Source: Spirosoma telluris (GTDB taxonomy: Bacteria > Bacteroidota > Bacteroidia > Cytophagales > Spirosomataceae). From it: DNA of 64,000 nucleotides. This document shows, one piece after another, positions 47,373 to 56,968 of the stretch. The translations under genes were made by a program, and so were the position numbers. Where the stretch lies: positions 7,059,001 through 7,123,000 of the forward strand of contig QLII01000001.1 in the NCBI GenBank assembly GCA_003259005.1, read 5' to 3'. The notes under the pieces were generated by a model that worked only from the letters and a program-made list of their open reading frames with translations, was not told where the DNA came from and made no database searches. Each line of letters starts with the position of its first letter. Positions within the stretch are counted from its first letter, which is position 1.

Positions 47373-50300
47373 ATGGCACGTCTCTACCGGCTGTTCTTGC
47401 TTCTTATTGCCCTAGTTACTGTTCAGCCTTCTCTGGCATTACCTGAAGATGGGCCAGGCAAACCCAATCCATCCAAATCCCGCATCCTCAAATCGGCGGA
47501 TTCCACCGATCTGCTTTCAAATAGAGGGCCGATAGAACCTTTGAGATCCAGACTGTTTCTTAAAGATCAAAAGCCAACTGGGCCGGACCCAATCCGGTTT
47601 ACGATGAGAGCCTCCAAGGACTCTGTTGCGATAGGAGAAGAGTTTGAAATTACAATTACAGCGGAGCTTCTGAATATTTCTCCTCAATCCATGTTTTTCT
47701 TTGAAGAGCAAAAGGCTTTTACCCTGAAACTACTTCTTCCAGAAGGTTTTCAACAGACAGGTGGTACGTATTATGATTATGTTAGTGCTAATTTATCAAA
47801 GGCTGGGCAACGCTCGGCGACTTATACCCTGAAAGGATACTTCTCATCCCAGCTATCCACTTCAACATTTACACTGCTTCGAGGACCTGGTAATGCAACT
47901 GGGTCAGATCTATACATTAAAGCGGCCACTTTAGCCATCGCTAATCAAATCGAGGAACAACCTCATGCTGCCCGGATTGCTACCACAAGCTCTACAGTTA
48001 TCTGCCAAATAGATAATGTTTACTTTACCTTGCTCTTTTCTCGTACGCAAGCGGGCAAAAGGTACATTGTTGTCAATTCTTCTTCGCATAATTCTGTTTA
48101 TGAATATAGTTTAGATCCACCAACTTATTCCTTATCAAATGTCCTGACACCTTCTGTCGATTCTGGGACCGTTTTCATTCGAATGAAGGACCGCCAGGTT
48201 TGCATGCGAAGGATTGACTATAGGTTTCCAACTGTCCTGTCAGGAGGGGGGCCTTCTTCTGGATTTGGCATGGATTGTAGTCCTTTTCAAGTAGGAAATA
48301 GTGCTTTATCAATATACGCATCGACCACCAATATATGCTCAACTAGTAGTACGCTCTTTCTTGTTGGCCTTAGCACTGATCCTACTCTAGCGCCTGATAA
48401 AGTTGAATGGTATCGCGGGGACACTAAGTTAGATTGGAGTGCTGATGATCCGGCGCGAGCTGATATTACTGTTAATCAGGAAGGTGTCTATCATGCAAAA
48501 TTGTATAAAAGCAGTTGCAGTTTTGAACCCTCAACAATACAGATAGCTACTAACTGTACGACATCCTGTACAGTGCCAGAATCCCCTACTATTTCCACGA
48601 CAAATACGACGCTATGTACGGCTGGCACGACTACAATAAATGCGACCGGTTGCTTACATTCTACAGTGTGGTATAATGAAAATGGCTATCAAGGTGAAGG
48701 AAATACTCTATCTGTCACTCAGGCAGGCAAGTATTATGCCAAATGCACGAGTGGGGCAACCTGTAATGAGTGCACTGAGTATTGTGAGGGAGCATCTTCA
48801 GGAACGGTAGTCGTTACTAGTTGTCCACCTACAGGCTGTAATTTATCCATCACCGGATTAACAAATGGCCAAACTATTGCTACAACCTGTAATAATGGAG
48901 TAACCCTTACCGGGACGTGTACAGGATCGGATTGTACGGGTGCGAGTGCCACATGGTCAGGGGCGGGTGGTTGGAGCTCAATTGGATTGTCTGCTACCAC
49001 ACCTGCCCAGACAGCTACCTCAAAGCTTCCTTATACACTCACCTTAGTCAAAGGTGCATGCACGTCATCGATCACTATTTATGTGAGCACTACCGGCTGC
49101 ACCCCAGTTGATCCCTGTGCCGGGGCATCTCCACCTACTTCGCCATCCTCTACGCAGGGCGACTCGAAGTGCTCAGGTAGTAGCTTCTCCTTATCAGCCA
49201 GTGGGTGTTCAAGTAGCTATCGGTGGTATACTGTGAGCAGTGGTGGGAGTTCATTCAATAGCAGTTCCAGCTATAGCCCTGTGTTGTCTACGGTGGGTAC
49301 AACAACTTATTATGTGAGTTGTAGCAATGCTTGTGGCGAATCGGTTACTCGTACACCTGTGTCAGCGACGGTGACTACCTGTCAGACACCTTGCACTGGT
49401 ATGCCCACGCCGACGATTACCAGTCAGACGGTTGTGTCAGGAACAACTGTGACCTGGACGTTAACTGCTCAAAATTGCGCACCGGGTCAAAGTGTCAGGT
49501 GGTATAGAGTAGGTCAAGGTAATTTCATACCAGATGAAAACCCTAAGGTTTTTACTAATCCGGAGGCTAATATGTCTGTATATGCCAAGTGTGTAAATGG
49601 AGCCTGTTTGGGGGATGCCTCCAATTCGCTCACATACAACACGACCACCCCAGTTGATCCCTGTGCCGGGGCATCTCCACCTGCTTCCCCTTCATCTACT
49701 CAGGGCGAAAGCAAGTGTTCGGGTAGTACCTTTTCGTTATCAGCCAGTGGTTGTTCGAGTAGCTATGGGTGGTATACTACTACTAGTGGGGGAGCTCACT
49801 CACTAGTAGTTCCAGTTATAGCCCTATTTTGTCGACCGTAGGTGTAAAAACCTATTATGTTAGCTGTAATGATGCTTGTGGCGAATCTATTAACCGTACA
49901 CCTGTGTCAGCGACGGTGCTTGCCTGTCAGTCACCTTGTAGTGTTACGCCAACGATTACTAGTCAAACGGTTGTCTCCGGAACAACTGTGACCTGGACGC
50001 TAACGGCTAATGGTTGTGCATCGGATCAAAGTGTTCGGTGGTTTCGGGTAAACAACGGATATTATGTTCCAGATAGAAATCCTATTGTATTTGTCAATCC
50101 TGAGGATGGGTCAGCTGTATTTGCGAAATGTATCGGCACTACGTGCCAAAGTGTAGAGTCAAATACGATTACTTATACAACTACTACTTGTACCGCACCT
50201 GGTGTTCCAACTAGTATTTATAATGATACACAGTGTATTACTAATACATTTTCTTTGTCAGCCAATTGCCAAACGAATAGTTACCGGTGGTACGATGCTA

Positions 50301-53300
50301 GTAGCGGGGGTAATTTAATCGGAACCGCAAGCATTTTCCATCCAAACCCAATCAGCACCACAACTTATTATGTGAGTTGTAGTAATTCCTGTGGCGAATC
50401 CAGTCGAATAGCAGTTACGGCGTCTGTCAACATAAATCTGAATGCGCCTACGCCCACTATTACCCGAAACCAAAACACATTGACCGCCACTGGATGTAGC
50501 CAGATCAGGTGGTTCAGGGCCGATGATAATAATTTTTTTGTGCCTGATAGACCTACCTTCGACATTTCAGACATTAATAATGGATTTCAGCTATATGCCC
50601 GTTGTGTTCAGGATGGATGCCCAGGACCGAGTTCGTCGACTTTCACAGTTGGTACTACCGACCCCTGCACGAGTATATCTAGTTTCACACCAACTGTCTC
50701 GGCGCGGGTGGCCGGCACATCCTCATCACAAAGCCTTACGCTGACGGCTTCAAATTGCCCCACAGGAAGTTCGGTTCGTTGGTATGACACAAACGGTAAT
50801 ACCGCAACGGGAAGTATATGGGCTCCTTCATTTTCGCAAACAAGCGACTATGCCGCTGTATGCGAAACGAGCAATGGTTGTCAGAGTCAACCGGGTCAAA
50901 TCCATGTAACCTTCAAGAATCCTCAAGCCCCCCTAATCCAAACAACGGCGACTCAACTCTGTGCAGGAGAGTCGGTGACACTAACCGCAACCGGCTGTCC
51001 GACCAATGTACGTTGGTCCACAGGACAAACGGGCTCTCCACTCGTACTGACGCCTAGTGCAACAACCTCCTATTGGGCGTATTGCATCGATGATGAAGTG
51101 GTAGGAAATTCGGCATCAACCGCAGTTCAGGTTACAGTAGCCAACAGCCTAACGGTGAATGGCCGTACTGATTATACCGTTGGCGAAACCATTTCCCTCA
51201 CGGCGGTCTCCTCCGTGCAGGGGGCAACGTACACCTGGTATGGCCCGTCTGGTTTTAGTCAAACCGGGCAGGTCCTCCAACGATTAGGTGCGGCTGTCAG
51301 CCAAAGTGGAAACTATACCGTGGTGGCCACGTCCGGCCAGGGGTGCGCGGGTAAGAAAACCGTGCCGATCTCGGTGACCGTATCCTCGTTTACCTGTACC
51401 TGTACCGATTGTGATTTGATCGCTGTCAAGGAAACGACCAATCCCGCTAACAAAATTGGGGACGCCAGAAATCAGGGTAGCAAGGGGCAAAACTTTGTTA
51501 CAGAAAGTGTATATCTGGAAAAAAACGGAACTAGTGTCGCCCAAACCATCAGCTATTTCGATGGACTGGGGCGGCCTAGCCAGAAAGTGAGCGTAGGTAC
51601 GGCCGGAGGAAGCAGCGCGGGCGATGTCATTGCACCCATAGTGTATGACGCCTTCGGACGGGAACCCCAGAAATACCTTCCGTATGTGGATGGAGCAACG
51701 CCGGGTACATTCCGGTTGGCAGGAGCAGGAGCCGTGCAAAGCTACTATAACGGCTTGCCGGGTAAAACAGGTACCGCTTTCTCAACCATGACCTACGAGG
51801 CATCGCCCCTCAACCGGGTGCTGACCCAGACCGCTCCGGGCAGCAATACACCGGTAAAGATCAGTTACCGCACCAATACCGCCGGTGAGGTCAAACGACT
51901 GGATGTGGGGACAACCACTGTCACCGTGGCCACCTATGATGCCAATCAGTTGTATGTGACCCAGACCACCGACGAGAACCAAAATAGCACCATCGAATAC
52001 AAAGACAAGGAAGGACGTGTTGTCTGTAAAGACGTGTCGGGACATAAAACCCTATATGGCTACGACGACCTGGGCCAACTCCGTCTGGTGGTGCCGCCCC
52101 TGGCCAGTAGCGTTCTCAGTGGCAGTTTCAACCTGTTCGACGCTGGCGATGAACTCTCGTTTGCCTACGAATACGACGCACGGGGACGAATGACCCGCAA
52201 GAAAGTACCGGGAGCGGGCATCAGCACGATGAGTTATACCAGCCACGATCTGCTGGAACGGATCACCGATGCCAATGGTGTGACAGTGGTAACTACCTAC
52301 GATTCGCTGGATCGGGTCATCTCAACCTCACTGACCAGTGGCCAGGTGTTGACCCAGACGTTCTACGATGGTAGTAATTATAGTCCAAGTAGCCCTGTAA
52401 AGTATACGGACGTTTCCGATTTGGTGGCAGACCCTTACCTACCTAAACCAAAGGGAATGGTAACAGGTACCATAGTGGCCCAACTCAATGGTGGTGCTGA
52501 TTTACAATCGGCGATATATTACGACGACCTGGGTCGTGCTGTCCAGACCGTTAGCCAGAACCACAAAGATCGTCTGGACATCTCGACCTCTAAGCTGGAC
52601 TTTGTGGGCCGGGTGCTGGAAAGCCGTCTGACGACCACCAACAGCAGCACCACCATTACGGTCGATTCCCGCACGGCCTACGAGCAGGGTGGCCGGGTGA
52701 AATCGGTTTGCCAGCGGGTGTCGGACAACCAGCAGACGCCATTGAGTAACGCCACGCTAGCCTACTGGGAGCCCGTGGCCCGCCATACCTATAATGGGAT
52801 CGGTGAGTTGACGACCAAAACCTTAGGCTGCGGTTTTCAGACCATTGATTACCAATACCAAATGCGAGGTTGGTTGAGCCAGATGAACGACCCGGCCAAT
52901 CTGAACCAGGGTACATTGCCTTCCCAGAAGGATTTCTTTGGTATGAAGCTGGCCTATGATGGAGTGGGCAACATCACCAACTGGGACTACAGCAACGCCC
53001 AAACCACCTACAGCCCTTATGGATTGAGCCAGAAACCAGCCTATCAATATGGGTTCACCTATGACAACCTGAACCGACTCACCAGTGGGGCACTCAACCA
53101 GCAGGGGCAGACTAAGTTCACCCTGAATGGGTTGACCTACGATGATAATGGCAACATCACGCATCTGAACCGGGCGATGGGCACAGCCACCGATAATCTA
53201 AGCTATAGCTATAAAAACGGGGGCAACTCCAATCAGTTAGCCAGTGTAAGTGATGGCGGCTCAGCCGACTTTGCTAAGTCCTCTACCTACAACTATGATG

Positions 53301-54628
53301 CAGTAGGGAACTTGATAAAAGACACGGGAAAAGGGATTAATTTAACTGACAATAGTCCCATCACCTACAATCACCTGAATTTGCCCAAAACGGTGATTCA
53401 CAGTGGAGGCACGGTCAATTACACCTACTCAGCCAGTGGCCAGAAGTTGAAAGCAGACTTTGGCGGGGGCAAGACGTACGACTACGTAGGGGGCTTGGTA
53501 TATGACAAAGATGGCTTAGAGTTCATTCCCACGGCTGAGGGCCGGGTATTACCCCCAGGCCGGGCCTCCACCACGGTAGCGATAGGGGGCAGTACAAGCA
53601 TCGTGGCCAGCAATAGTTTTTACCGCTACGAGTACCACTTAAAAGATCATTTAGGTAATTTGCGGGCCGCGTGCCGGTGTGGAGAGCGGCAAACGGAGAC
53701 CACGCCGGGTGATGGATATGAGCCGTTGGTGGTGCAAGAGCAGCATTATGATCCATTTGGGCTGGATTTGACGGGCTTGAGTAGCCAGCCAGGGGTAACT
53801 GGAAGTCGGTTTAAGTATAATGGGAAGGAGGAACAACAGGGATTGGGTTGGATTGATTACGGATCGAGGATGTATGATTCGGCAGTGCCTAGGTGGTTGC
53901 AGGTAGACCCTCATGCCGAGAAGTATGAATCAATTAGTCCGTTTAGCTATGGTTTCGATAACCCGATTCGGTTTGTTGATCTACAAGGTAAAGATCCTGG
54001 GGATGTTGTAGTGTTATTTGCAGGGGCTAATTTGAATCCCTCGTCAAATCCATATGGAATAACAAACCGACTTCTAAGACGATTGAACGATTCATATTTT
54101 CGTGAACATGAGGGTTCTGTAGATAAATTTATTTCTAATTATGCAGTCCCTACGAGTTCAAAGGATGGTAACCCATATCTTGATTTTAACCCGACAAGTT
54201 TAACCCAAGAAGCATATGAATATGTTAAGAATCACTTACAGGCTGATGGACGTTTAGTTGTTTTTGGCTATAGCTGGGGAGGTGTTCTTGCCAATTACTT
54301 GACAAAACGATTAAAAGAGGATGGAATTAAAGTTGATAAGCTTATCATTGTAGATGCAGCTAACGGCTTATTTAGCAAACCATTAGAAATCTCTGAAAAT
54401 AATAAAGATGTGGATAATTTTTATCAAACAAATCGAAGTATTATTGGATCAAGAGGTTATCCAGCAGAAAAGCAGTCAAAATCAACTCAGTTAAAAAATA
54501 ATCGAGTTGATTTTGTGAAGGATGGAAGTGGAAAGCTAGTAAAAGCATCTCACACAAATATTGACGATGCAAACCTTAATAAATTTGTTAAACTGATAAT
54601 AGATGCTATCAATGGGAGCCGTAAATAA
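47373..54628 (+). CDS. Giant secreted RHS protein with lipase-like C-terminal tip (frameshifted in this sequence)
   Basis: A 2418-residue protein. A signal peptide (LYRLFLLLIALVTVQPSLA) is followed by an unassigned region, then Cys-rich Ig-like repeats (residues about 390-1340; WYTVSSGGSSFNSSSSYS and YYVSCSNACGESV recur). From about 1360 a DUF6443-type start and RHS core appear (ISYFDGLGRPSQKV, DARGRMTRKKVPG), ending DHLGN, YDPFGLDL and PRWLQVDPHAEKY. The final 210 residues are a new A/T-rich domain with nucleophile elbow VFGYSWGGVLANYL, Asp in LIIVDAANG and a His in KASHTN: an alpha/beta-hydrolase. The slip is at 49788-49792. It looks like a polymorphic toxin, with the immunity gene next. 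Confidence 0.85.
49101..50192 (+). repeat. 546-bp tandem repeat encoding Ig-like modules
   Basis: The segment starting ACCCCAGTTGATCCCTGTGC at 49101 recurs at 49647, a 546-base (182-codon) period. A more diverged third unit begins near 50190. Each unit encodes two Ig-like modules with paired Cys residues. Confidence 0.75.
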
Positions 54629-54917
54629 CAAATACAACAGATCTTGGATATTAAGTTTGTGGGTTATTGTAATACCTCCTATTTGGATGTTATGTACTAT
54701 CTATTTTAATATAGAATATTATGGGGTGGGTAATCAAATAATGGCCTTTCTTGCTATGGTAATTACATTGCCTGCGCTTTTTATATTTATTTTTTTTGCA
54801 TCAAGAGATAAAAAATTGGGCAAATCGAGAAGAAATATCATTTTGCCCGCTGTAGTTTTTTCACTTCTTTGGGCTACATATTTGCTCTATGCTTTAATAA
54901 GTGGCGAGTTTGTGTAG
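54612..54917 (+). CDS. Small membrane protein, candidate immunity protein
   Basis: About 101 residues from MGAVNNKYNRSW (an ATG at 54603 adds three). Three hydrophobic helices are visible: SWILSLWVIVIPPIWMLC, MAFLAMVITLPALFIFIFFA and IILPAVVFSLLWATYLLYAL. Its start overlaps the end of the RHS gene by 17 bases, and it shares the A/T-rich codon use of the toxin-like tip. Position, overlap and membrane nature fit an immunity protein that guards against the lipase-like domain. No family is recognised, so function is inferred from context only. Confidence 0.6.
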   Translation: MGAVNNKYNRSWILSLWVIVIPPIWMLCTIYFNIEYYGVGNQIMAFLAMVITLPALFIFIFFASRDKKLGKSRRNIILPAVVFSLLWATYLLYALISGEFV

Positions 54918-55315
54918 AAGATTTTCTTAAGAGGGGAGTTTATTTTCTGCTAAGTGTAGAGTTCGCTGCAAGTTTGGGAGTGCTCAATGAACTGTGTCAG
55001 GAGGATTTACTCGAAGCGATGTGATTTAATTCGTGCTTGAAAGACAATGATGAATTAATGATCTCCCGCTAAGCGTAGAGTTGCTCTCGCTCTTCATCCG
55101 GTATAGTGCCCCGCTGAGCGTAGAGTTCGCGGCTTGTTCGGTGTAGTATTCAATACATCGTGGTGTTATCTGGTCTCTGACCGGTATGTTTGGATCTATC
55201 CATTGGAATCCTGTCCAAACCACAACCTCTTGCTGGACTAAGAAGCTAGTTAACCGGATAGATACAGTTCGCTAATACTATCGAAACTACATCTATCAGA
55301 CCTTTAGAAGGTTAG
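54918..55315. repeat. Intergenic region with three short direct repeats
   Basis: TGCTAAGTGTAGAGTTCGC (54948-54966) recurs with small changes at 55067-55084 and 55112-55130. Spacings (about 119 and 45 bases) are irregular. A related segment, GTTCGGTGTAGTGTACC, is near 56706. No gene is supported in these 398 bases; the region may be scar sequence from exchange of RHS tips. Confidence 0.5.
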
Positions 55316-55687
55316 CTATAACTCATACGGGTTTACATAACCCAGGCCAGCTATTGATTGAAAATCTTTGGTATTGCGGGTTAAGATGGTAAGCCCATGA
55401 ACAAGCGCCGTTGCGGCAATCAGGGCATCCGGCAATTTAGTTTTATGATTTTTACAGATCTCAATGCATTTTTCTACAATGCTTTCCGTCAAGTCTATCA
55501 CACGCACATCATTCATGAAACCGATAAGCAATTGATAATGCTCATTGGGCGTATTAAAGTCAAGTACTTCAATTTTAGTAATCACGGATAGATTCGGTAC
55601 AGCATCAACAACGCTGTTCATAAAGTCCATGCCAGCACCAGGAAGTTTGTTGCCGAGATAATCAATAACGGCATTCGTATCAATCAA
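55316..55687 (-). CDS. PIN-domain toxin (VapC-like), module 1
   Basis: A 123-residue PIN-domain ribonuclease. The acidic residues are in the N-terminal IDTNAVIDYL, the middle IEVLDF, and the C-terminal LPDALIAATALVHGLTILTRNTKDF. The only fitting start is TTG at 55687; upstream in the same frame an immediate stop follows. TTG overlaps the stop of the antitoxin by four bases, so translation is probably coupled. Such toxins cleave RNA when the antitoxin is lost. Confidence 0.85.
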   Translation of the reverse strand: MIDTNAVIDYLGNKLPGAGMDFMNSVVDAVPNLSVITKIEVLDFNTPNEHYQLLIGFMNDVRVIDLTESIVEKCIEICKNHKTKLPDALIAATALVHGLTILTRNTKDFQSIAGLGYVNPYEL

Positions 55688-55911
55688 ATACCGCTGTTAT
55701 TCCACTCGGTACGGCTTTGAGTTACGTAGTGTTGAAGTTCGTCTGTAATTGTAGTAGGCAGTTTACCAGCATACTTTTCCGAGAGTTTTTGCTTTGGTTT
55801 TTCCAGCGTTTTCAAGTCCTCATGTTTAGCTGTAAGGGTATTCCATTCCTCAATCGGAATCACAATGGCCGTATGTCGGCCCTGGGCATCGGAAAGATAC
55901 TGTATGTTCAT
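55684..55911 (-). CDS. Antitoxin of the PIN module 1
   Basis: A 75-residue protein from MNIQYLSDAQGRHTAIVIPI; an upstream ATG at 55953 adds 14 residues. The start resembles Phd/RelB-type N-termini (YLSDAQGRHTAIVIPIEEWN) and the C-terminus has KPKQKLSEKYAGKLP, similar to the module 2 antitoxin. It directly precedes the PIN toxin with a four-base overlap. Its N-terminus probably binds the operator and its C-terminus the toxin. Confidence 0.78.
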   Translation of the reverse strand: MNIQYLSDAQGRHTAIVIPIEEWNTLTAKHEDLKTLEKPKQKLSEKYAGKLPTTITDELQHYVTQSRTEWNNSGI

Positions 55912-55970
55912 GATGGAACGTGTTTTGCTCGCTTCAAGGTACCGCCTGTTCATATGTAGGCAACTTACCC

Positions 55971-56354
55971 CTACAAACTATGTGGGTCAATCACGTGTAA
56001 GCCTTGAATATGTTTAAAGTCGCTGTCGCTGGTAAGAAGTGTCAACGAATGAACAATAGCCGTAGCGGCAATAATGGCATCAGGGGTTTTAATTTTGCGG
56101 CTTCGTCTTATTCGGGCACATTGTCGAACAACATCGGGAGTAAGGGGCACTATGGTAGCATCGCCAATAAAATCCTTAACAACTTGCTCTTTGTTTTTAT
56201 TGGGACTAATCCAGGATAAGGCTTCAATCTCTGTAATGACAGAAATTTTAGGAATTTGATCAATAACGTCTTCGATAAAGGCCATTCCTGTTTCTGAAAA
56301 AAGCCCTGCAAAGTAATTAGCAATTACGTTATTGTCTATTAAATAGTGTCCCAT
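55971..56354 (-). CDS. PIN-domain toxin (VapC-like), module 2
   Basis: A 127-residue PIN-domain protein, MGHYLIDNNVIANYF with the first Asp, ITEIEALSW with Glu, and KTPDAIIAATAIVHSLTLLT with the C-terminal Asp, then SDSDFKHI. It is clearly related to module 1 (shared GMxF, VITxIE and PDAxIAATAxVH patterns) but diverged. It overlaps its antitoxin by 16 bases. Confidence 0.85.
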   Translation of the reverse strand: MGHYLIDNNVIANYFAGLFSETGMAFIEDVIDQIPKISVITEIEALSWISPNKNKEQVVKDFIGDATIVPLTPDVVRQCARIRRSRKIKTPDAIIAATAIVHSLTLLTSDSDFKHIQGLHVIDPHSL

Positions 56355-56554
56355 TCACTACGCATTGATTGGGCATGATCGTTAAAACTTTGGGCATCTT
56401 CTTTAGAAAATACGCCTTTGTATTTATCCGAGAGTTTAGGTTTAGAAGGAGCTATATTTTTGGTCAACACTTTTATTAAATTCAGCTCCTCTAATTCGTA
56501 TAAAAGCCTGATTGCTTTTTGGTTGGTTACTTCAATGAGCAGTGTATTTTCCAT
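56339..56554 (-). CDS. Antitoxin of the PIN module 2
   Basis: A 71-residue protein, MENTLLIEVTNQKAIRLLYE, with the C-terminal stretch KPKLSDKYKGVFSKEDAQSF and ending RSEWDTI, like module 1's TQSRTEWNNSGI. The shared LSxKYxG and SRxEW patterns place both antitoxins in one family of short toxin-binding proteins. It overlaps the toxin gene and is probably translated with it. Confidence 0.75.
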   Translation of the reverse strand: MENTLLIEVTNQKAIRLLYELEELNLIKVLTKNIAPSKPKLSDKYKGVFSKEDAQSFNDHAQSMRSEWDTI

Positions 56555-56832
56555 CTGTTAAATTAGGTTAGGCATGAACGAATGGCTAAGATTTGGTTTT
56601 GCCAATAGGGGTATGCTGGTAGTATGCAGGCCTATCCTTATTTGGTTTATCAACTCGTTGTCAAAGGCCAAAAGTTCCCACTCGGCGTAGCGTTGCCCGC
56701 TTATTGTTCGGTGTAGTGTACCTGTAAAAATAGACAATCCACTTCGGTAAAACCAATTCAGCCAGACCAGGCAGGACACTCTATCCTACACAGGATGGTC
56801 TGGCGGTTCAAGTGAATGCCCATCCCTTACGC
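56555..56832. other. Intergenic region upstream of the second RHS gene
   Basis: No supported gene. It contains a segment around 56685-56722 related to the short repeats at 54.9-55.1 kb. The following paired motif and leader carry the gap to 56968. Confidence 0.35.
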
Positions 56833-56865
56833 AAAATAGTGGCTGACCACTACACAAAATAGGGT
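56824..56865 (+). promoter_or_regulatory. Paired 23-bp-spaced motif upstream of the second RHS gene
   Basis: AAAATAGTGG (56833-56842) is followed exactly 23 bases later by AAAATAGGG (56856-56864). Both lie in imperfect dyads, CCCTTACGCAAAATAGTGG and CCACTACACAAAATAGGG. The layout equals that at 47219-47251 and ends about 103 bases before the ATG. Confidence 0.6.
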
Positions 56866-56968
56866 ACATCCCTGATTGATTGCAGTAAGGCAAAGGAGTT
56901 GCTTTGTAAACAAAACCACAACTTGTTTAGGCTAGCAAGAAACGTATGTACTGCACACCCAACCTACT

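Noticed and set aside
49829-50000. A separate gene start at 49829 in the giant RHS protein
   Set aside because: The frame joins the preceding one after adding one G at 49788-49792 and has no signal or start of its own.
54948-55130. CRISPR-like array of the 19-base repeats
   Set aside because: Only three imperfect copies with unequal spacing and no cas genes.
55026-55223. 65-codon minus-strand frame over the short repeats
   Set aside because: Its sequence is made of the repeats themselves (NSTLSG twice) and has no other support.
56558-56779. 73-codon minus-strand frame before antitoxin 2
   Set aside because: No family pattern, no fitting context; overlaps sequence related to the intergenic repeats.
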